Of a stretch of DNA of 64,000 bases, positions 1 through 11,271 are shown piece by piece. Where the stretch lies: assembly GCA_027924585.1 (NCBI GenBank), contig BSBM01000643.1, positions 19,889,001 to 19,953,000 on the forward strand, read 5' to 3'. This stretch comes from Larix kaempferi. Its lineage: Eukaryota > Streptophyta > Pinopsida > Pinales > Pinaceae. Position 1 is the first letter of the stretch. Each line of letters begins with the position of its first letter. Under the pieces are notes generated by a model. The model saw only the letters and a list, made by a program, of their open reading frames with translations, was not told where the DNA came from and did no database searches. The position numbers were made by a program, and so were the translations under genes.

Positions 1-1669
1 CTCATATCTAAGGTAATATTGTGATTATTTTATGCAAGCAAAGAATCTTAAATTGATAGTAGTTTCAAGGATTTGAGAGAACATTTATCTTAAAAGAATA
101 TAATTGTTTGTCCTTCATTTTAATAGATTAAATATTTTATTCTTGCATGAATATTTCAATTTGATCTAATTGAAATACTAACTATTTGGATTGTTGAGGC
201 TTCCTTGTACTTGGTGTTTTAGCTAGATTAGGTTGAAGCAATACAAATTTGAGAAAGTTCTTAGTTATTATTTGTTAAAAATTGAGCATCTCCTTTTCAA
301 TTATTAATTACTAATGTCATTGTTACGAAATACATGACTCCATAGCCCTTCACCTTCTTACTAAGGCACTTGGTCTCTAAACCCCTTCTTTCCTCCACAT
401 TCTACTTATCACTCTCTTTGCTGCCATATTCCACCATACATTTGGTTGAAAGACACTTGTTCTTCTTGAGGATATTTGCTCCGCTTTCCTTGCCATCATT
501 TATAGCTTATGAAATCGACATTTAGGGCATGGAACCACACTTCTAATTAACTCTAGAACAACTAATTAAGATCTGAAATCAATCACTATAAGTAGTTGGT
601 TATCAATTATTATATTTTGGATCTTTGTTTATGGTGAATACTTGTAACTTTGTGTCAATTCTAAAACTATTTTGTAAGTGTATTTTACTACAAGAAGTTT
701 CTCCTTCATTTGAATGTTATTACACATATTGCAGTTGGTAGTTTTGAAGTGAATGTGATTTTTCTCACTTCTTTTGAAGTATTAGGTACAAAATTCATCT
801 TTTAAGCTTTCAAATAGTTTCTTTCCATATTATCGTTTATAGTTTAAATTCTGCACTTAATAAATAGTAGTTAAACAATTGTGATTGATCTTAACATTGT
901 GCAAATATTAGGCTCACCTAGGCTAATTCGCTTCACCCATTTGATTAGCTATTTTTGCATGCTTGTTGTTATTGATATCTACTTCACATAATCACTCTCG
1001 TGTATGTGTTAATGTTCTTGATTACAAGCATTGTATAGTTCCTAGATCAAATAATTCTCATTGAGCAAAATCCATCTTTAATTTGTTAGATTTGAAACTA
1101 TATGCTCACTATTGCTGACACAGATACACTTAACACATCTTGATCATTTCATATCGACATTGATTAAATAATTGCCTTAAATGTGACATGGTCTAATGAA
1201 TTTGTGAAATCATTTCATGATTGATATAGTACTTGGAAAATCTGTTTTACTTATTGTTCAACTAGTAAATAGATGTCAATGTTCTTCTTTCGTGACAATT
1301 ATTCAATGATGTTTTGAGTCATATATGATTTTACGTTATATCATTTCGAAACATTGTGGGTAATTTCATTGCTTAAGCTTTTATATTCACTTGACATAAA
1401 TGTTCTTGATATCTACACACCTAAACACCAACCTTCCTAGATTCATCTTGAACCTCACCAAGATAGGTAATTTGTAGCATTATAATAAACCCTTGGCTTG
1501 CATCCAAAGTTTGTCATATTTCAATCCTTGTAATCTTAAACACACTCCCAAAAGGACTAGTACTTGTGAAAGCTAGCAATTTCTACTTAATATTAAGGAA
1601 ATTCTTGGGGTTTATTTCCTGTGGTGACACATTAGGTTGGAAATCCCATAGTTTTGTTGGGTTGGAAAT
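1..1669. other. No recognisable gene; AT-rich intergenic/decayed sequence
   Basis: I read both strands of this stretch and found no protein with recognisable motifs, no LTR termini that pair with anything else in the window and no RNA gene. It is AT-rich and full of stop codons in all frames. It lies just downstream (minus strand) of the RT/RNase H part of a decayed gypsy element, so it may be very degraded retroelement 3' sequence, but that is inference only. Confidence 0.5.
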
Positions 1670-1673
1670 TGAT

Positions 1674-2160
1674 TTACCTTGCAATCATTTGGCTACTAGG
1701 TTGTGCAACAACATGAGGAAAAGGAGAAATGTTGAAATGTTTGTTATCATTTGAGCTAACCAAAAGAGGGACTGATGTTATAGCTTGTTTGAAATCCTTA
1801 AATGTTATTTTTCTATCATCATTCCAGGAGAACAAGCAATCCTTCTTCAAAAAATTGGCCATTGGCTTGAAAATATTAACAAAATTAAGGATGAACACTC
1901 TAACAAATGAAATGTTTGTTATCATCCAGGCTAACCAAAAAGGGGATTGATGTTATAGCTTAGTTGATATCCTTAAATGTTATTTTTCTATCATTGTTCC
2001 AGGAGAACAAACAATCCTTCAACAAATTGGTCATTGGATTGACAATCTTAACAAAATTAGGGATGAACACTCTAATGAAGTTGATTTTACCAAAGAATGA
2101 CTGTAAAAAATTTCAATTTTATGGGAAAGGAATATTCTTTATGGAATCTATCGTAGTTGG
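1674..2160 (-). pseudogene. gypsy-H RT/RNase H connection fragment
   Basis: The minus-strand translation of 1674-1925 contains the RT-RNase H connection pattern (FxPMANFLKKDxxFSW, then a lysine/alanine helix and VPLLVSSND), as in gypsy pol proteins where the finger and tether region follows RT. The stretch to 2160 repeats much of the same coding sequence because of a local 175-bp duplication. It is fragmentary and has lost its frame to gypsy RNase H, of which I see no convincing remainder. The family assignment is good; the exact ends are not. Confidence 0.6.
1734..2083. repeat. 175-bp tandem duplication inside gypsy-H pol
   Basis: The sequence starting GAAATGTTTGTTATCAT at 1734 recurs at 1909 (offset 175 bases). 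Both units run through the same CCAGGAGAACAA and AAAATTAxGGATGAACACTCTAA blocks with scattered substitutions. The duplication lies within the decayed RT/RNase H connection and arose after the coding region, since both units read as the same protein segment. Confidence 0.75.
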
Positions 2161-2169
2161 GTAAATGCA

Positions 2170-2800
2170 AATACCATATTTAAACACAATATGACCTCAC
2201 AACTTACTTGGTATACACCAAATATTGATTTCTTAAGATTCAAGGAGATTCCATATTTCGTAAATCTCTCAAACACCTTCCTCAATTGGCGAACATGTTC
2301 ACTTTTGTCTTTTGAAACTACAATGAAGTCATTCCATTATTTTCCCAATCAAATCCCTAAAGGAAAAGTCCATAGTGCTCTAAAAGGAAAATCTTATGTT
2401 TAAAAGTCCAAAGGCCATTCTTAAATATTTGAAAGTTCCCCATAGGGTTGTAAACATGGTCTTAAGTTGATTTTCTTATGTGACCAAAACTTGGTTGTAA
2501 GCTGAGAAGCCATCCAACATAGACATCATTCCAACCCTTGTTACCCTTTGTAATTGATTTTCCATGTTAGGGAGAGGGTAATTATATTTTAAGGAGAGTT
2601 GGTTCAAATTCCTAAAGTCAACATGCAAATAAATTTCTCCATTCTTCTTTCAAACTACAACAAGGCTGACCACCCAAGGGAAATTCCTAACAAGGACTAT
2701 AATCTTACAATTCAACATTTTATGTAGTTCTTTTTGGATTAAAGGAGCTAACTTTATGTTGATGTTTCCTTGTTTTTGCCTAAAAGGTTAAGCCCCTTCC
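2170..2800 (-). pseudogene. gypsy-H reverse transcriptase remnant
   Basis: The minus strand reads DFIVVSKDKSEHVRQL and VFERFTKYGISLN, which matches the RT thumb side of gypsy-C (DDLTVFSKERNDHVKHL, CRKFGISLN). The YxDD catalytic site has decayed here to an uncertain sequence. Nearer 2700, a segment matches the gypsy-C stretch just before its RICIDFRNIN motif. Several stops and at least one frameshift make it non-functional. It sits left of the RNase H domain, that is, downstream of it in coding sense. Confidence 0.7.
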
Positions 2801-3289
2801 TTTAATGTGATTGTGTCTTGAATAATGTATCCTTTGTAGGATTTGAAATCATCAAATGACCATGCAAAGATATCATTGTATTCACAAATCAAATTTTTTA
2901 TGTCCCTTCTCTCTTGTAGAGTAGTGTTCTTCCCTATCTTGATAATCATACATCTTAGTGCCTGATTCTAATCCAATATTAAATTCAAATTATTCTGAAA
3001 ATTGATCAATAGTTGGTTTATATTTACACATGTCAATCTTATCAAACATCTTATTTAGAGGGACCATTCATGTTAAGATTTTATTTGTTGACAAATCTTC
3101 TACAGATATATCATTATTGTTAGTTTCATCTTGCTACTATATTTGATTTTCTAGGAACACATTCAAGTTATTTAGGAAGGAAACAACTTGAGCATCATCA
3201 TGAAAGAATTTTTAATGCTCAGAATTATCAAGGATAGTTGACCTAAAACTTATCTCCATCTTACATTCTCTCGAGACCAAATCCTCACA

Positions 3290-3665
3290 AGGATACAAGG
3301 TAGCCCTTGCTACTGCTAATTTATCAACAATAGTGTTAGTTTCCCTAGGAATTGCTTCAATTGAGAAGGCATCAAATAGTTTAATAGTGTCTCATATTAC
3401 ATTTCTATATCGTTTGAGCCTCTCATTCTTGGAAGCAAAAACACATTTAATTTGTGGTACAATGAGACCATAATCAACAATCACTTTTAAACATTTAATT
3501 TTCATATCATGGGTGATCTATAATCCAACACTGAAGGCTTCATATTCCACAATATTGTTTGTATCGTCAAACTCAATTCTATAGGAAATTTTTTTAACAA
3601 TATCCATAGGAGAAGTAAAAATAATTCGAACTTTAGCTCCTATTCTAGACATTGCACCATCAAAG
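3290..3665 (-). pseudogene. gypsy-H extra RNase H domain, upstream of RT
   Basis: Minus-strand translation gives MHFDGAMSRIGAKVRIIF, then YRIEFDDTNNIVEYEAF, then MKIKCLKVIVDYG, LKRYRNVI, and AIPRETNTIVDKLAVARAT. This follows the gypsy-C RNase H line by line: FDGA with the first Asp, EYEA with the catalytic Glu, a decayed GDS (here VDYG) and the final D of ADxLA. The domain lies between the protease (3680-4345) and the RT (2170-2800) in coding order. It has one or two stops and small indels. This type of RNase H resembles the additional archaeal-like RNase H of Tat/Ogre elements. Confidence 0.8.
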
Positions 3666-3682
3666 TGCATGGACCAAATCCC

Positions 3683-4345
3683 CTAAAATTCATTGTATTG
3701 GGTGTCTACCTTTTGTGGCACCAAGGAATTTGTAAAGACACAAAGGTTTCCAAACTCATTATCTACACACAACACCTCATTCATAATCCCATTGGGATCT
3801 TCAGCTTGATATCTCATCGTTGGTTCCCTATGAAGTGTGACAAAGGTTCCCTCACAAGTTGGGATGGTGGCGTAAGATAAATCCATTTGAATATTTCCAC
3901 CAAAAGTTGCATCCCACTTTCAAACAAAAACATCTCCCATACATTAGGTACATCAATGACTACAATATCCATCAATACATAGATGTCTATATATGCAGCT
4001 AGACTAACCTTAAGATCCTTAATGAGACCACATATTTTGATTTCCATTGCATTCATACTACATACATTTCTATATGGTCGTGTGGTGTTTAACACTAGTT
4101 GGTTCATGACCTTTAATGACTTTATCTTGGTTGATGCTCTTAGTCTATCCTACAGTATGTAGGAGCAGGTCATTTATGACTAAGGTGATAAAGAAAGGTG
4201 CATGAATTATTTTTTATATCTTGATGCATAGCTTGTAAAACTATGAGAGGGTCATGTATGCTTCTTCCATGTTGAATAACTTCCTAAACTTCTCCATTTG
4301 AGAGGGAATTTTGACTAATTCTAAGATGGGTACAAGAATTGTGAG
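3683..4345 (-). pseudogene. gypsy-H aspartic protease remnant
   Basis: The minus strand reads PILELVKIPSQMEKF and FFITLVINDLLLHT, then TTRPYRNVCSMNAMEIKICG and MDIVVIDVPNVWEMFL, ending MDLSYATIPT. These blocks occur in the same order in the gypsy-C protease (VKIPYQ/NDLLLHNYMIDFGAS/TRPYGNVCAMDS/VLVIDVPDQWGMLL/MDWSYATVPA). The catalytic D-S/T-G is not recognisable in this copy, and several stops interrupt it. It is a clear pseudogene, useful mainly because it fixes the domain order of this family in an independent copy. Confidence 0.75.
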
Positions 4346-4639
4346 TAAAAAAAGTAGTGACTATATCAATATTCAATTGTACACTATCTTTCATTGTATT
4401 TTTACATGATATGGATGGAGTCACTCATCTTGTGTTTAATGGAAGTGGAGGTCTACTTCATGGTTTTCTTTGTGGTTTGCAAGCACTAGGCTTAGAAGTC
4501 CCTTTAGTTTTATTTTTCTTCATATATTTGAATGTACTTCTCTTTCCTAAGCTTAGCTTTTGAATCCATAGAGATTAGCATGTAAATTCTAGCCAACCTA
4601 CTAGCATGAATACTTGATTGCTTGATTTGTCTCATTTAC
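4346..4639. other. Junction region, nothing recognised
   Basis: Between the start of the gypsy-H protease and the end of the copia-A RT I find no coherent protein on either strand and no LTR terminus. The change from gypsy-type to copia-type coding sequence must lie here, so this stretch contains the breakpoint between two old elements. Confidence 0.4.
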
Positions 4640-5191
4640 TCACTAGTCACTAGATGAGTTTTGTCGCAAATATCTGAAGACCTTCTTTACCGTTGTCCAA
4701 TGTTCCTTTCCTAGTTTTGACATATATCTACTGAAAACACCACTACATGTACAATGTATGGTCTAGTACAAACCATAGCATAAATCAAAATTTCAACAAC
4801 ATTAGCATAAGAAACATGCAACATGTCTTCTACCTCTTCTTGGGTCTTTGGACATTGATATGCAAATAAAACTTTACACACAAGAATAGGGACCTTCATC
4901 GGTTTACATCCATGCATATCAAACCTCTACAATATTGTCTCAACATATTTCCACTGACTTAACAAGAGTCTTTTATTAGACCGATCTCTTTTAATTTCCA
5001 TGCCCAAAATAAAATTTGCATCACCAATATCATGCATATCAAACTTAGAAGACAACTGGGCTTTGACATCCTTGATGATTTCCTTGTTGTTTCCAATCAA
5101 CACCATATCATCAACATACAATACCTCAAATAAAATCATTACCAACCTGCTTTGAATTTTCACAGTGATCAAATTTGCTTCTTGAGAAACA
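4640..5191 (-). pseudogene. copia-A reverse transcriptase, left half of split ORF
   Basis: Minus-strand translation gives LYVDDMVLIGNNKEIIKD (the copia Y-V-D-D catalytic box), SSKFDMHDIGDANFILGMEI, YVETIL and further on AMVCTRPYIVHVV and a GKEHWTTVKKVFRYL block. These are classic copia RT palm/thumb and RT-RNase H connection motifs. Upstream the frame is cut at 5191 by the copia-B LTR. The missing upstream RT, ending MWYQNFDTYILRLGF, is found at 35962-36290 on the far side of copia-B. The left piece begins with FSRSKFDHC and continues that line directly. Stops and frameshifts make it dead. Confidence 0.8.
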
Positions 5192-5384
5192 TGTTCAAAT
5201 TATGTTTATACTGAGAGCCGGGGGGTGAATCAATATAAGATACTTTTCACTTTATATGAGCATTCATCAATCATTCATTAACTTCAAAACAATAAATACA
5301 TATAAACTCAAAATACAATACACGGAATTTAACGTGGAAACCCTTTCGGGAGAAAACCACAAAATCTTAAGGCTTTATAAATTC

Positions 5385-5685
5385 ATGTAGGAAACCTATT
5401 GTTACAAAATTTGTAGGAACCAACCTACTAGGGACAACAATCCCCTCAACTAAGGACCAAATAATCAATATATGTAGGCACCAACCCACCGGAGATGCCA
5501 ATATCCTCAACTGAGCACCAAATCAACAAGATCTTTGGGCACCAACTTACTGAAGACACCAATCTCCTCATCTAAGCACCAACTCAACAAGATTTGTAAG
5601 CACCAACCTATTGCAAACACCAATCTCCTCAACTAGGCACCAAATCAGTAAGATCGTGTGTAGGCACTAACCAACTAAAGAAACA
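5385..5685. repeat. About 62-bp minisatellite in copia-B LTR
   Basis: A unit built around GTAGGCACCAACCTACT, then GACACCAATCTCCTCAACT and AAGATCT repeats four to five times with substitutions (core starts near 5475, 5537, 5598 and 5663). The same array is present in the partial LTR (32205-32480) and the 5' LTR (34778-34950) with different copy numbers. It therefore belongs to the LTR and has expanded and contracted between copies. Confidence 0.75.
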
Positions 5686-5756
5686 TGTACAATAATGTTG
5701 ATATAATCACCTTGAAGATTGAGCCATAATCCGTCCTTAACACTATCATAAGATCT

Positions 5757-5935
5757 CAAAATATGTGCCATACTCAACCCTATATCAACCCTCAAAGCTA
5801 TCATAATATCACCATGAAATATGTGCCATACTCAACCCTATATTATCCCTCAAATCTATCATAAGATCACCTTGAAATATGTGCCATACTCAGCCCTATA
5901 TCAACCCTTGAAACATCTCCAAAATTGTCACGTGA
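5757..5935. repeat. 58-bp minisatellite in copia-B LTR
   Basis: The phrase ATATGTGCCATACTCAACCC recurs at about 5760, 5818 and 5876, giving a 58-bp period, with ATCATAAGATCACC between. Related but shorter versions are in the other two LTR copies of the family (around 32520-32620 and 35030-35130). It is a second tandem array next to the 62-bp one. Confidence 0.75.
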
Positions 5936-6733
5936 TCACCTTGAAATCTGCTCCAAGATCAGCCTTACATCAACCATATATAGTGTCATGTAATCACCTT
6001 CAAATATGCTTCAAGATCAGCCCTTAAACTGTCATAAGATCACTCTTTCTTGTTGTTCTTGTCACCTTGAAATCCATGCCATACTTAGTATTCAAACTGC
6101 CCTAAAACAAAGACAAAATGCACCTTAAATCAACCCTTGAACAGAGATAATATGCCCCTTAATTAGCCCATTGAATCTATGCCATTCTCCTTGAAATCTA
6201 CATCATAATGTTGTCACATAATCTTCTTTAAAATCCCCTAAGAAAAATGACCCATACTCCAAAGCTATCCCTTCTCCACAAGTGCGCTTTTCTAGCAACC
6301 AGAAGAATCCACCCCAACACTACACTTCCCTAGGAAAGCCAATCTTGCCTATCTATCTGCCTTGATAAATGTGCCTCCTTTATGTTTATTTATATTGTTT
6401 TAATTCACTTTTCAAGGCCAACTTGTAAAACTAGCATGACCAACCTAACACTTTTCAATATTATGGAAAGGCTGATCTAAAACTCTAGCATGGCTATTTT
6501 AACATTCTTTCTCTTCATTTGACATCTTGAATTCATCTATTTATCTTCATTTGGCATCTCAACTTCATGTGTTTATCTTCATTTGGCACCTAAGCTTCTT
6601 CTTGGATATCAATATCATTTTTGATCTTCCTTTTCCTTTGACATTAATGACAACAATATCTTCAACAATCTTAATCTTGGACATCTGCAATCTCCACTTG
6701 TATTTGACATCAATGGCAACAATATTTCCAACA

Positions 6734-6749
6734 ATCTCCCACTTTTTCA
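6734..6749 (-). promoter_or_regulatory. copia-B polypurine tract
   Basis: The minus strand reads AAAAAGTGGGAGAT directly before the LTR start TGTTGG. A purine run in this position is the primer for plus-strand DNA synthesis in copia elements. This is what identifies the 5192-6733 block as a true 3' LTR and not an unrelated solo LTR. Confidence 0.65.
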
Positions 6750-7210
6750 TTAATGGAAACCTTTCTGCAACGATAATACCGGTAATCCTGTAATTACTCC
6801 CCTATCTGCAATCTCCTTGTGTCTACAATTTTTTCCCTGTCTGTAACTCTCCCCCTTTGACATCAATGGCAAAGGGATGCTTCGCCTAAGCTTGTGCTTC
6901 TCCTCAAGCATTTAGTGACAAGATGAGAGGGATATCACTCCTATATAGAATCTTTCTCCTTGGGATTCATTGATTATGTATGCATTGTTTGAGTTTCTAT
7001 TTGCATTTGCCACAAATCTTCTTGAACCCACTTTCCTTATCTCACACCCTTTAAAATCAAATGCGAGGTTCTAACCTTGATCACACATTTGACTAACACT
7101 CAAAAGATTATGTTTTAGCCCTTCAATGTACAAGACATTCTATGTTTTAGTATTTCCATTATCAAGACTAACAATACATTTTCCAACTATCTTTGCAAAA
7201 ACATTATCCC
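6750..7210 (-). pseudogene. copia-B protease tail and pre-integrase fragment, followed by deletion joint
   Basis: Minus-strand translation gives AKIVGKCIVSLDNGNTKT, VLYIEGLKHNLLSVSQMCDQG, FDFKGCEIRKVGSRRFVANAN and YIINESQGERFYIG, the standard copia passage from protease into the pre-integrase zinc-binding region. It then breaks off, with no integrase, RT or RNase H. After the break comes a 3' leader with purine-rich runs (for example CAAAGGGGGAGAG in minus sense) and then the PPT. The upstream half of the same protein is at 24266-24957, on the far side of gypsy-C. So this copy lost most of pol by internal deletion before or after the insertions. Confidence 0.75.
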
Positions 7211-10200
7211 TGTTGCCGTCGGATTACACACCGTTTTTGTCGCAGCAGAAATCTATGCTGCCGCTCGATGTTCCCTTGGTGGCAAGTCTCGAGTCAAGTA
7301 TGTCACTTGGTTCTTGAACCCTCCGTTTAGGCAAAATTCCCAACGAAATCCAAGGGGGGTAGTCCCTATGGAAAGTTACTAAGGTTGTTAGGGTCTTCGA
7401 GTTAAAGTGATGGGTTATTTATTAATGTTCTGGGAGTTTTTTTATTAAGGTTCAAAATTGAAATTGCAACAATAATTAAGAAAGCTTTCACCATCATAAC
7501 TTAGATAAATCACTGTAAATTAAAGATACACAAATACTCGATTGATAAAAAGCAAATGAAAAGTGCAAGGACTAGTGCCTTATGGAGTCAAAACATAGTG
7601 CGAAATTTGTAAATGCTGGAAAAATAAAATGTTGTGCAATTGTATCTTGGTTGATTTTAAATTATTAAGATGAATCTTGATAAGGGAAAAGAAAGGAAAA
7701 CTCTCGATATACCGTAAAGGGACAGAGAGGAATGTCCGGAGTTCTAAAGATTGGTGCTTCTGTACAAGAACATGACGGACTATCAATACCCTGAGCGCGT
7801 GTTCACACTACACCAACAAGGATGTAGTCTAACGGCGCCCCAAGGTCATAGTACAGCTACCCGGCTTCCCTAGGCGGAATCCACACCAAAATTTAGTCTC
7901 GAAGTGCCAGATTTTCACTATTTTGTGGATAGTTAATTTTATTAGGTGACTTGATTAAATTTAATGTGAGAGTTAAGAAAGTGCTTCCAACTGCTTTTGG
8001 TATCCCACAGCTCAGACGTACTACTGGTGGGTAGAGCATACGCAGTGTAGGAAAATAGTTTATTCCAATTAGAAGCGAGTAACCATCGACCCTCCGACAG
8101 AGAGCACTCTTGACTTTCTTTTCAGCTAAGTTCAAGAGTCTTATGAAATTGAAATGAAAAACTTGTAAATAGAAAGATATTAATGGCCAATCTTATGCGT
8201 CACTTTCGGATCAACCTTCACTAATCGGAAAAATTTCCTTTGGGTGAAGGTGAGAGCATACTTCGTGGCGACGAAAACAGTTTTATTTCTACTTTACTTT
8301 TGCATAAATGAAAAATTAAGAAATGATTTAAGTTGAAAAATTAAATGGAGGATACGCTCTGCACTTCAAAAGTGAGTGTGTGAAAAGGTGGAGTTAGAAA
8401 AATTCAATCACACGAAAATTGACAAAAACGCAAATCCCCCCAAGGGAGGATGGGATGTGGGTGTTGGTTACCCCACTGCTCTCGTTTAAATATTTTACAA
8501 AGTGCTGAAAGTTAAATGCTTCTTAGTCCATTAAATATGGACCTAAGAGCTTACAATGCTTGGAAATTGGAAAGTAGAATTTTTTGGGTGTCTACCGAAG
8601 ATTTTTTTGCACTTTTAGGGCTCTTGATCACTCCAAAACTTTGACTTTAATACGCAGACCTGCTAATTTCCAGCGAACTAAAGTGCTGCAAAAAAATGAT
8701 TAGAATGCACAAATTTACATAAAAAAAATACAACTTTATACTTGTAAAAAATTATGGAAAAATGAAGAGCATACAAGCATAAAATGAGATCTAGACTTAG
8801 CCTTTAGATATGATGAAAATGCAACTCTCTAGATCTGAAAATTAAAACAAACTTTAGATGATATTGATCTTTAATAAAGTACTTATGCTTGTTCCAATAG
8901 AAACACAAAGGGAAAATAGGTTTGTCTTTGAAAAATTTGGAAGAAGGATAGAGAACCAAGCTTGTTCGCTTGTGCAATATTGGAGAAGGAGAAGTGCCAT
9001 GCAAGAAAATTGTTAGTGCTTAAATATGAGGTGATCCACTATCCAAAAAGAGGAATCAAGCCAAGATCCGCTTTCACAATAGAGCATTAGATCCTGTAAT
9101 ACAACCAAGAAAACTCACACATACAAGAGATTAAATCTAGTAGATCAAATGATAAGAAGTGTGAAGAGCAAAAATACAACCGAATATTATTTGCTACTTC
9201 TAGATCGCTACACATCCAATATAAATAATCAAATCAAGACAAGAATACTTACCCTACTAGAATCCAAGATCCCTACCAAGCTAGATAGATCTACTTGCAA
9301 ATGAAAGTAAAAATGGAATATCACAATGTTACCTCAACCAAAGACTAGCATGCATGAAGAACAAGAGCCACCAATGACCTCCAAAGTCTCAACAATATAT
9401 TAATAATCAAAAGTATTAAAAAAATAAGCAGAGATTCTATGCAATCCAACACTTGGGAAAAATGGAGCATGAACCTTGCTTAAATAGAAAACTCATCAAG
9501 GAAATTTGAATTGGTTGAGGAGAGAAATCTAGGGTGTGGGGATGACACATGGTAACTCCAAATCCCATGAATAATGCTTGATTGGAATCCCATTGAATGG
9601 AGGAGTGGCCACCTAAGGAAAGGCTCCCTCCTTCCCCACATTGGAGGCTGCACCCTCCAAAAAACGTATGCCACATAAGGGTTGACATCTCCCTCATGAG
9701 GGAGGGCACAAATCTCAAAAGAGCCACCTCATATCAATCCAATATTTGATTGATCTCTCACTTATTCGGTTGGTAATTCTCTTAAATGTTATGCCATGTC
9801 ACTCAAACCATCCATCCAACCAACTCGCATACATGAGGGAGTGACGTCCATCACGTGGATGCATGGCCCACGCACTTGTTTATTAAGGAAATCGTTATCC
9901 TAAGTCACATGTTATAAAAAATGTGCCCAAATCCTGAGTAAGTGGTCGCCTTCACTATTTATATAATGCCATCCCTTTCCAAAAAATTTAAATCAATATT
10001 TTTGTCTTTTTTATTTAAATGCCAAAATGATGCATTATTTGTGAAGAATGCTCTCGGAGATGTCGTAGTTGCCCGGAAAATGGAGAAAGTGGGAACTAGA
10101 GTAAAGAGGAAACTTTGAGCGTCAAAACAAGCTTCCCCACGCCAAATTCTGCCTCCAGATGACAATATTATTACATTTTGAATTTTTTCAATTAAACCAT

Positions 10201-10678
10201 AAAAAAATGGTCTAATTTACGGAAAAAATTATTTTTGTCGGAATGAATTCAAACTCCTAGGGTACCTAGTGCATGTCCATACAACTTATTCGGGATGGCG
10301 AGCATGTTACAAAAATACATTCCAATAGGTTTTAATAACCTCCCAAAATTCGTCATCAGAAAAACACTCCAGCTTTGGAGGTGTGAGTGAAAAACTCAGG
10401 AATTATACGTCACTTTTTAGTAATGCATAATCCCTAAGGAAAAAAACACTCTAGAGTATTTCCCTGATAACAAACGTTGAGAAAGGCGAAACCTTTCATA
10501 AAAAATTCATGCTAGACCAACTTATTACAAAATCCCTGCAGGGTTTGGACATGCAAATTATTACAAAGGGCAAAAATTTTCCTGATGAACACTGAGCTCT
10601 GGCGAGTGAACAAAAAATTTGTTGAAGTCTTCTGTGGTTTACAAGTTGTCCACCATGGTGCAACTTCAGTGGAAAACA
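7211..10678 (-). repeat. gypsy-C 3' LTR (left copy)
   Basis: This copy is 3468 bp, runs from TGTTGCCGTCGG to GGAAAACA and aligns throughout with 20745-24265. It is 53 bp shorter than its partner, mostly explained by one block near 10000 where the other copy has an extra T-rich stretch. On the minus strand it follows the internal region. The purine content just upstream (GGAGCCAGA in minus sense) makes only a weak polypurine tract. Confidence 0.9.
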
Positions 10679-10941
10679 TCTGGCTCCAACTATGGGACGC
10701 ATGATTGATAGTTTCTTTAAAGCTGGAAATCACGCGAGAATTTAGAATCTTCGGTTTTCGGCATGACACCAAAGGTGTATTAATCACATGTGATATAAAA
10801 AATAAACCAAAATGAAGTATGAAGTTTGCACAATAATATACAAGGCATAATATACATAAACTAATATACATTCTATGGTACAAAACTAATATACAAAAAT
10901 ATGATACAAAAGTAATGTACAAAAATGAAAGAGTACAGGGT
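10679..10941 (-). other. gypsy-C 3' untranslated stretch
   Basis: This short stretch between the integrase C-terminal segment and the 3' LTR contains no recognisable protein domain in coding sense. It has repeated ATATACA-type AT-rich words at 10850-10925. It should contain the polypurine tract at its LTR side, which is poorly conserved here. Confidence 0.5.
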
Positions 10942-11271
10942 TTAGAAAAGCCCTGATACACAGATGCCCCTTAGGCATGAAATATTATCTCTGAAGAATA
11001 GTTTCAAGAACTTCCCATTAACTGGCAAGTTGAGCCATTCTCCGTCCATGTCATTGAGAAAGAAAGAATTGGCACCAGCCAAGTCATATATGATAAATGG
11101 CCCCATCCAGAGGCTGTCAAACTTTCCATGCTTGCCCAGTTTCTCTCTTCTCTTATCCCAAAGTAACACTGTGTCACCTATCTGAAAAGATTTAGGTCTG
11201 GAAGACTTATCGAATTTTTTCTTTATCTTTTCCTGATTCCTAATGCTTTTGTCAACAACCTTCCTTCTCAT
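10942..11271 (-). pseudogene. gypsy-C integrase C-terminal domain
   Basis: The minus-strand frame reads MRRKVVDKSIRNQEKIKKKFD, then FQIGDTVLLWDKRREKLGKHGKFDSLWMGPFIIYDL and GANSFFLNDMDGEWLNLPVNGKFLK. GDxVLLWDKRxxKxGxxxKFxxLWxGPF is the SH3-like C-terminal domain found after the catalytic core in Tat/Athila-type gypsy integrases; it binds DNA. It follows the integrase core with a small frame overlap at 11252-11271, so a frameshift separates the two. The stretch is otherwise uninterrupted for 109 codons. Confidence 0.8.

Larger units (their letters stand above)
1670..4345 (-). mobile_element. gypsy-H: decayed Ty3/gypsy internal region (protease - RNase H - RT order)
   Basis: Read on the minus strand from 4345 down to 1670, the conceptual translation gives in order a gypsy protease, an extra RNase H domain, RT and the RT/RNase H connection. 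Each part aligns by eye with the better preserved gypsy-C element in this window, but every part carries stops and frameshifts. No LTR, PBS or gag could be assigned. The left end fades into unrecognised sequence, and the right end meets a copia RT fragment near 4640. This is an old, dead copy of the same or a sister family as gypsy-C. Confidence 0.8.
5192..6733 (-). repeat. copia-B 3' LTR (L1)
   Basis: On the minus strand this block begins TGTTGGAAATATTGTTGCC and ends ATAATTTGAACA, so it has TG...CA termini. It aligns along most of its length with the LTRs at 34588-35961 and 32015-32628, including the CCCCCC/CTCTCAGT block near one end and two internal minisatellites. It is 1542 bp, against 1374 bp for the opposite LTR; most of the difference appears to come from minisatellite copy number. 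Confidence 0.8.

Noticed and set aside
4357-4563. 68-codon plus-strand frame with a hydrophobic end
   Set aside because: No start context or motif; it lies at an old element junction and its hydrophobicity reflects T-rich sequence.
5385-5685. Regular repeats with spacers that could suggest a CRISPR-like array
   Set aside because: Units and spacers all repeat together with substitutions, as in a minisatellite; the array is inside a plant LTR and there are no cas genes.
10512-10961. 149-codon minus-strand frame at the gypsy-C 3' LTR edge
   Set aside because: It spans the LTR and 3' leader and has no motif; the composition is AT-driven and the frame is not kept in the other LTR.
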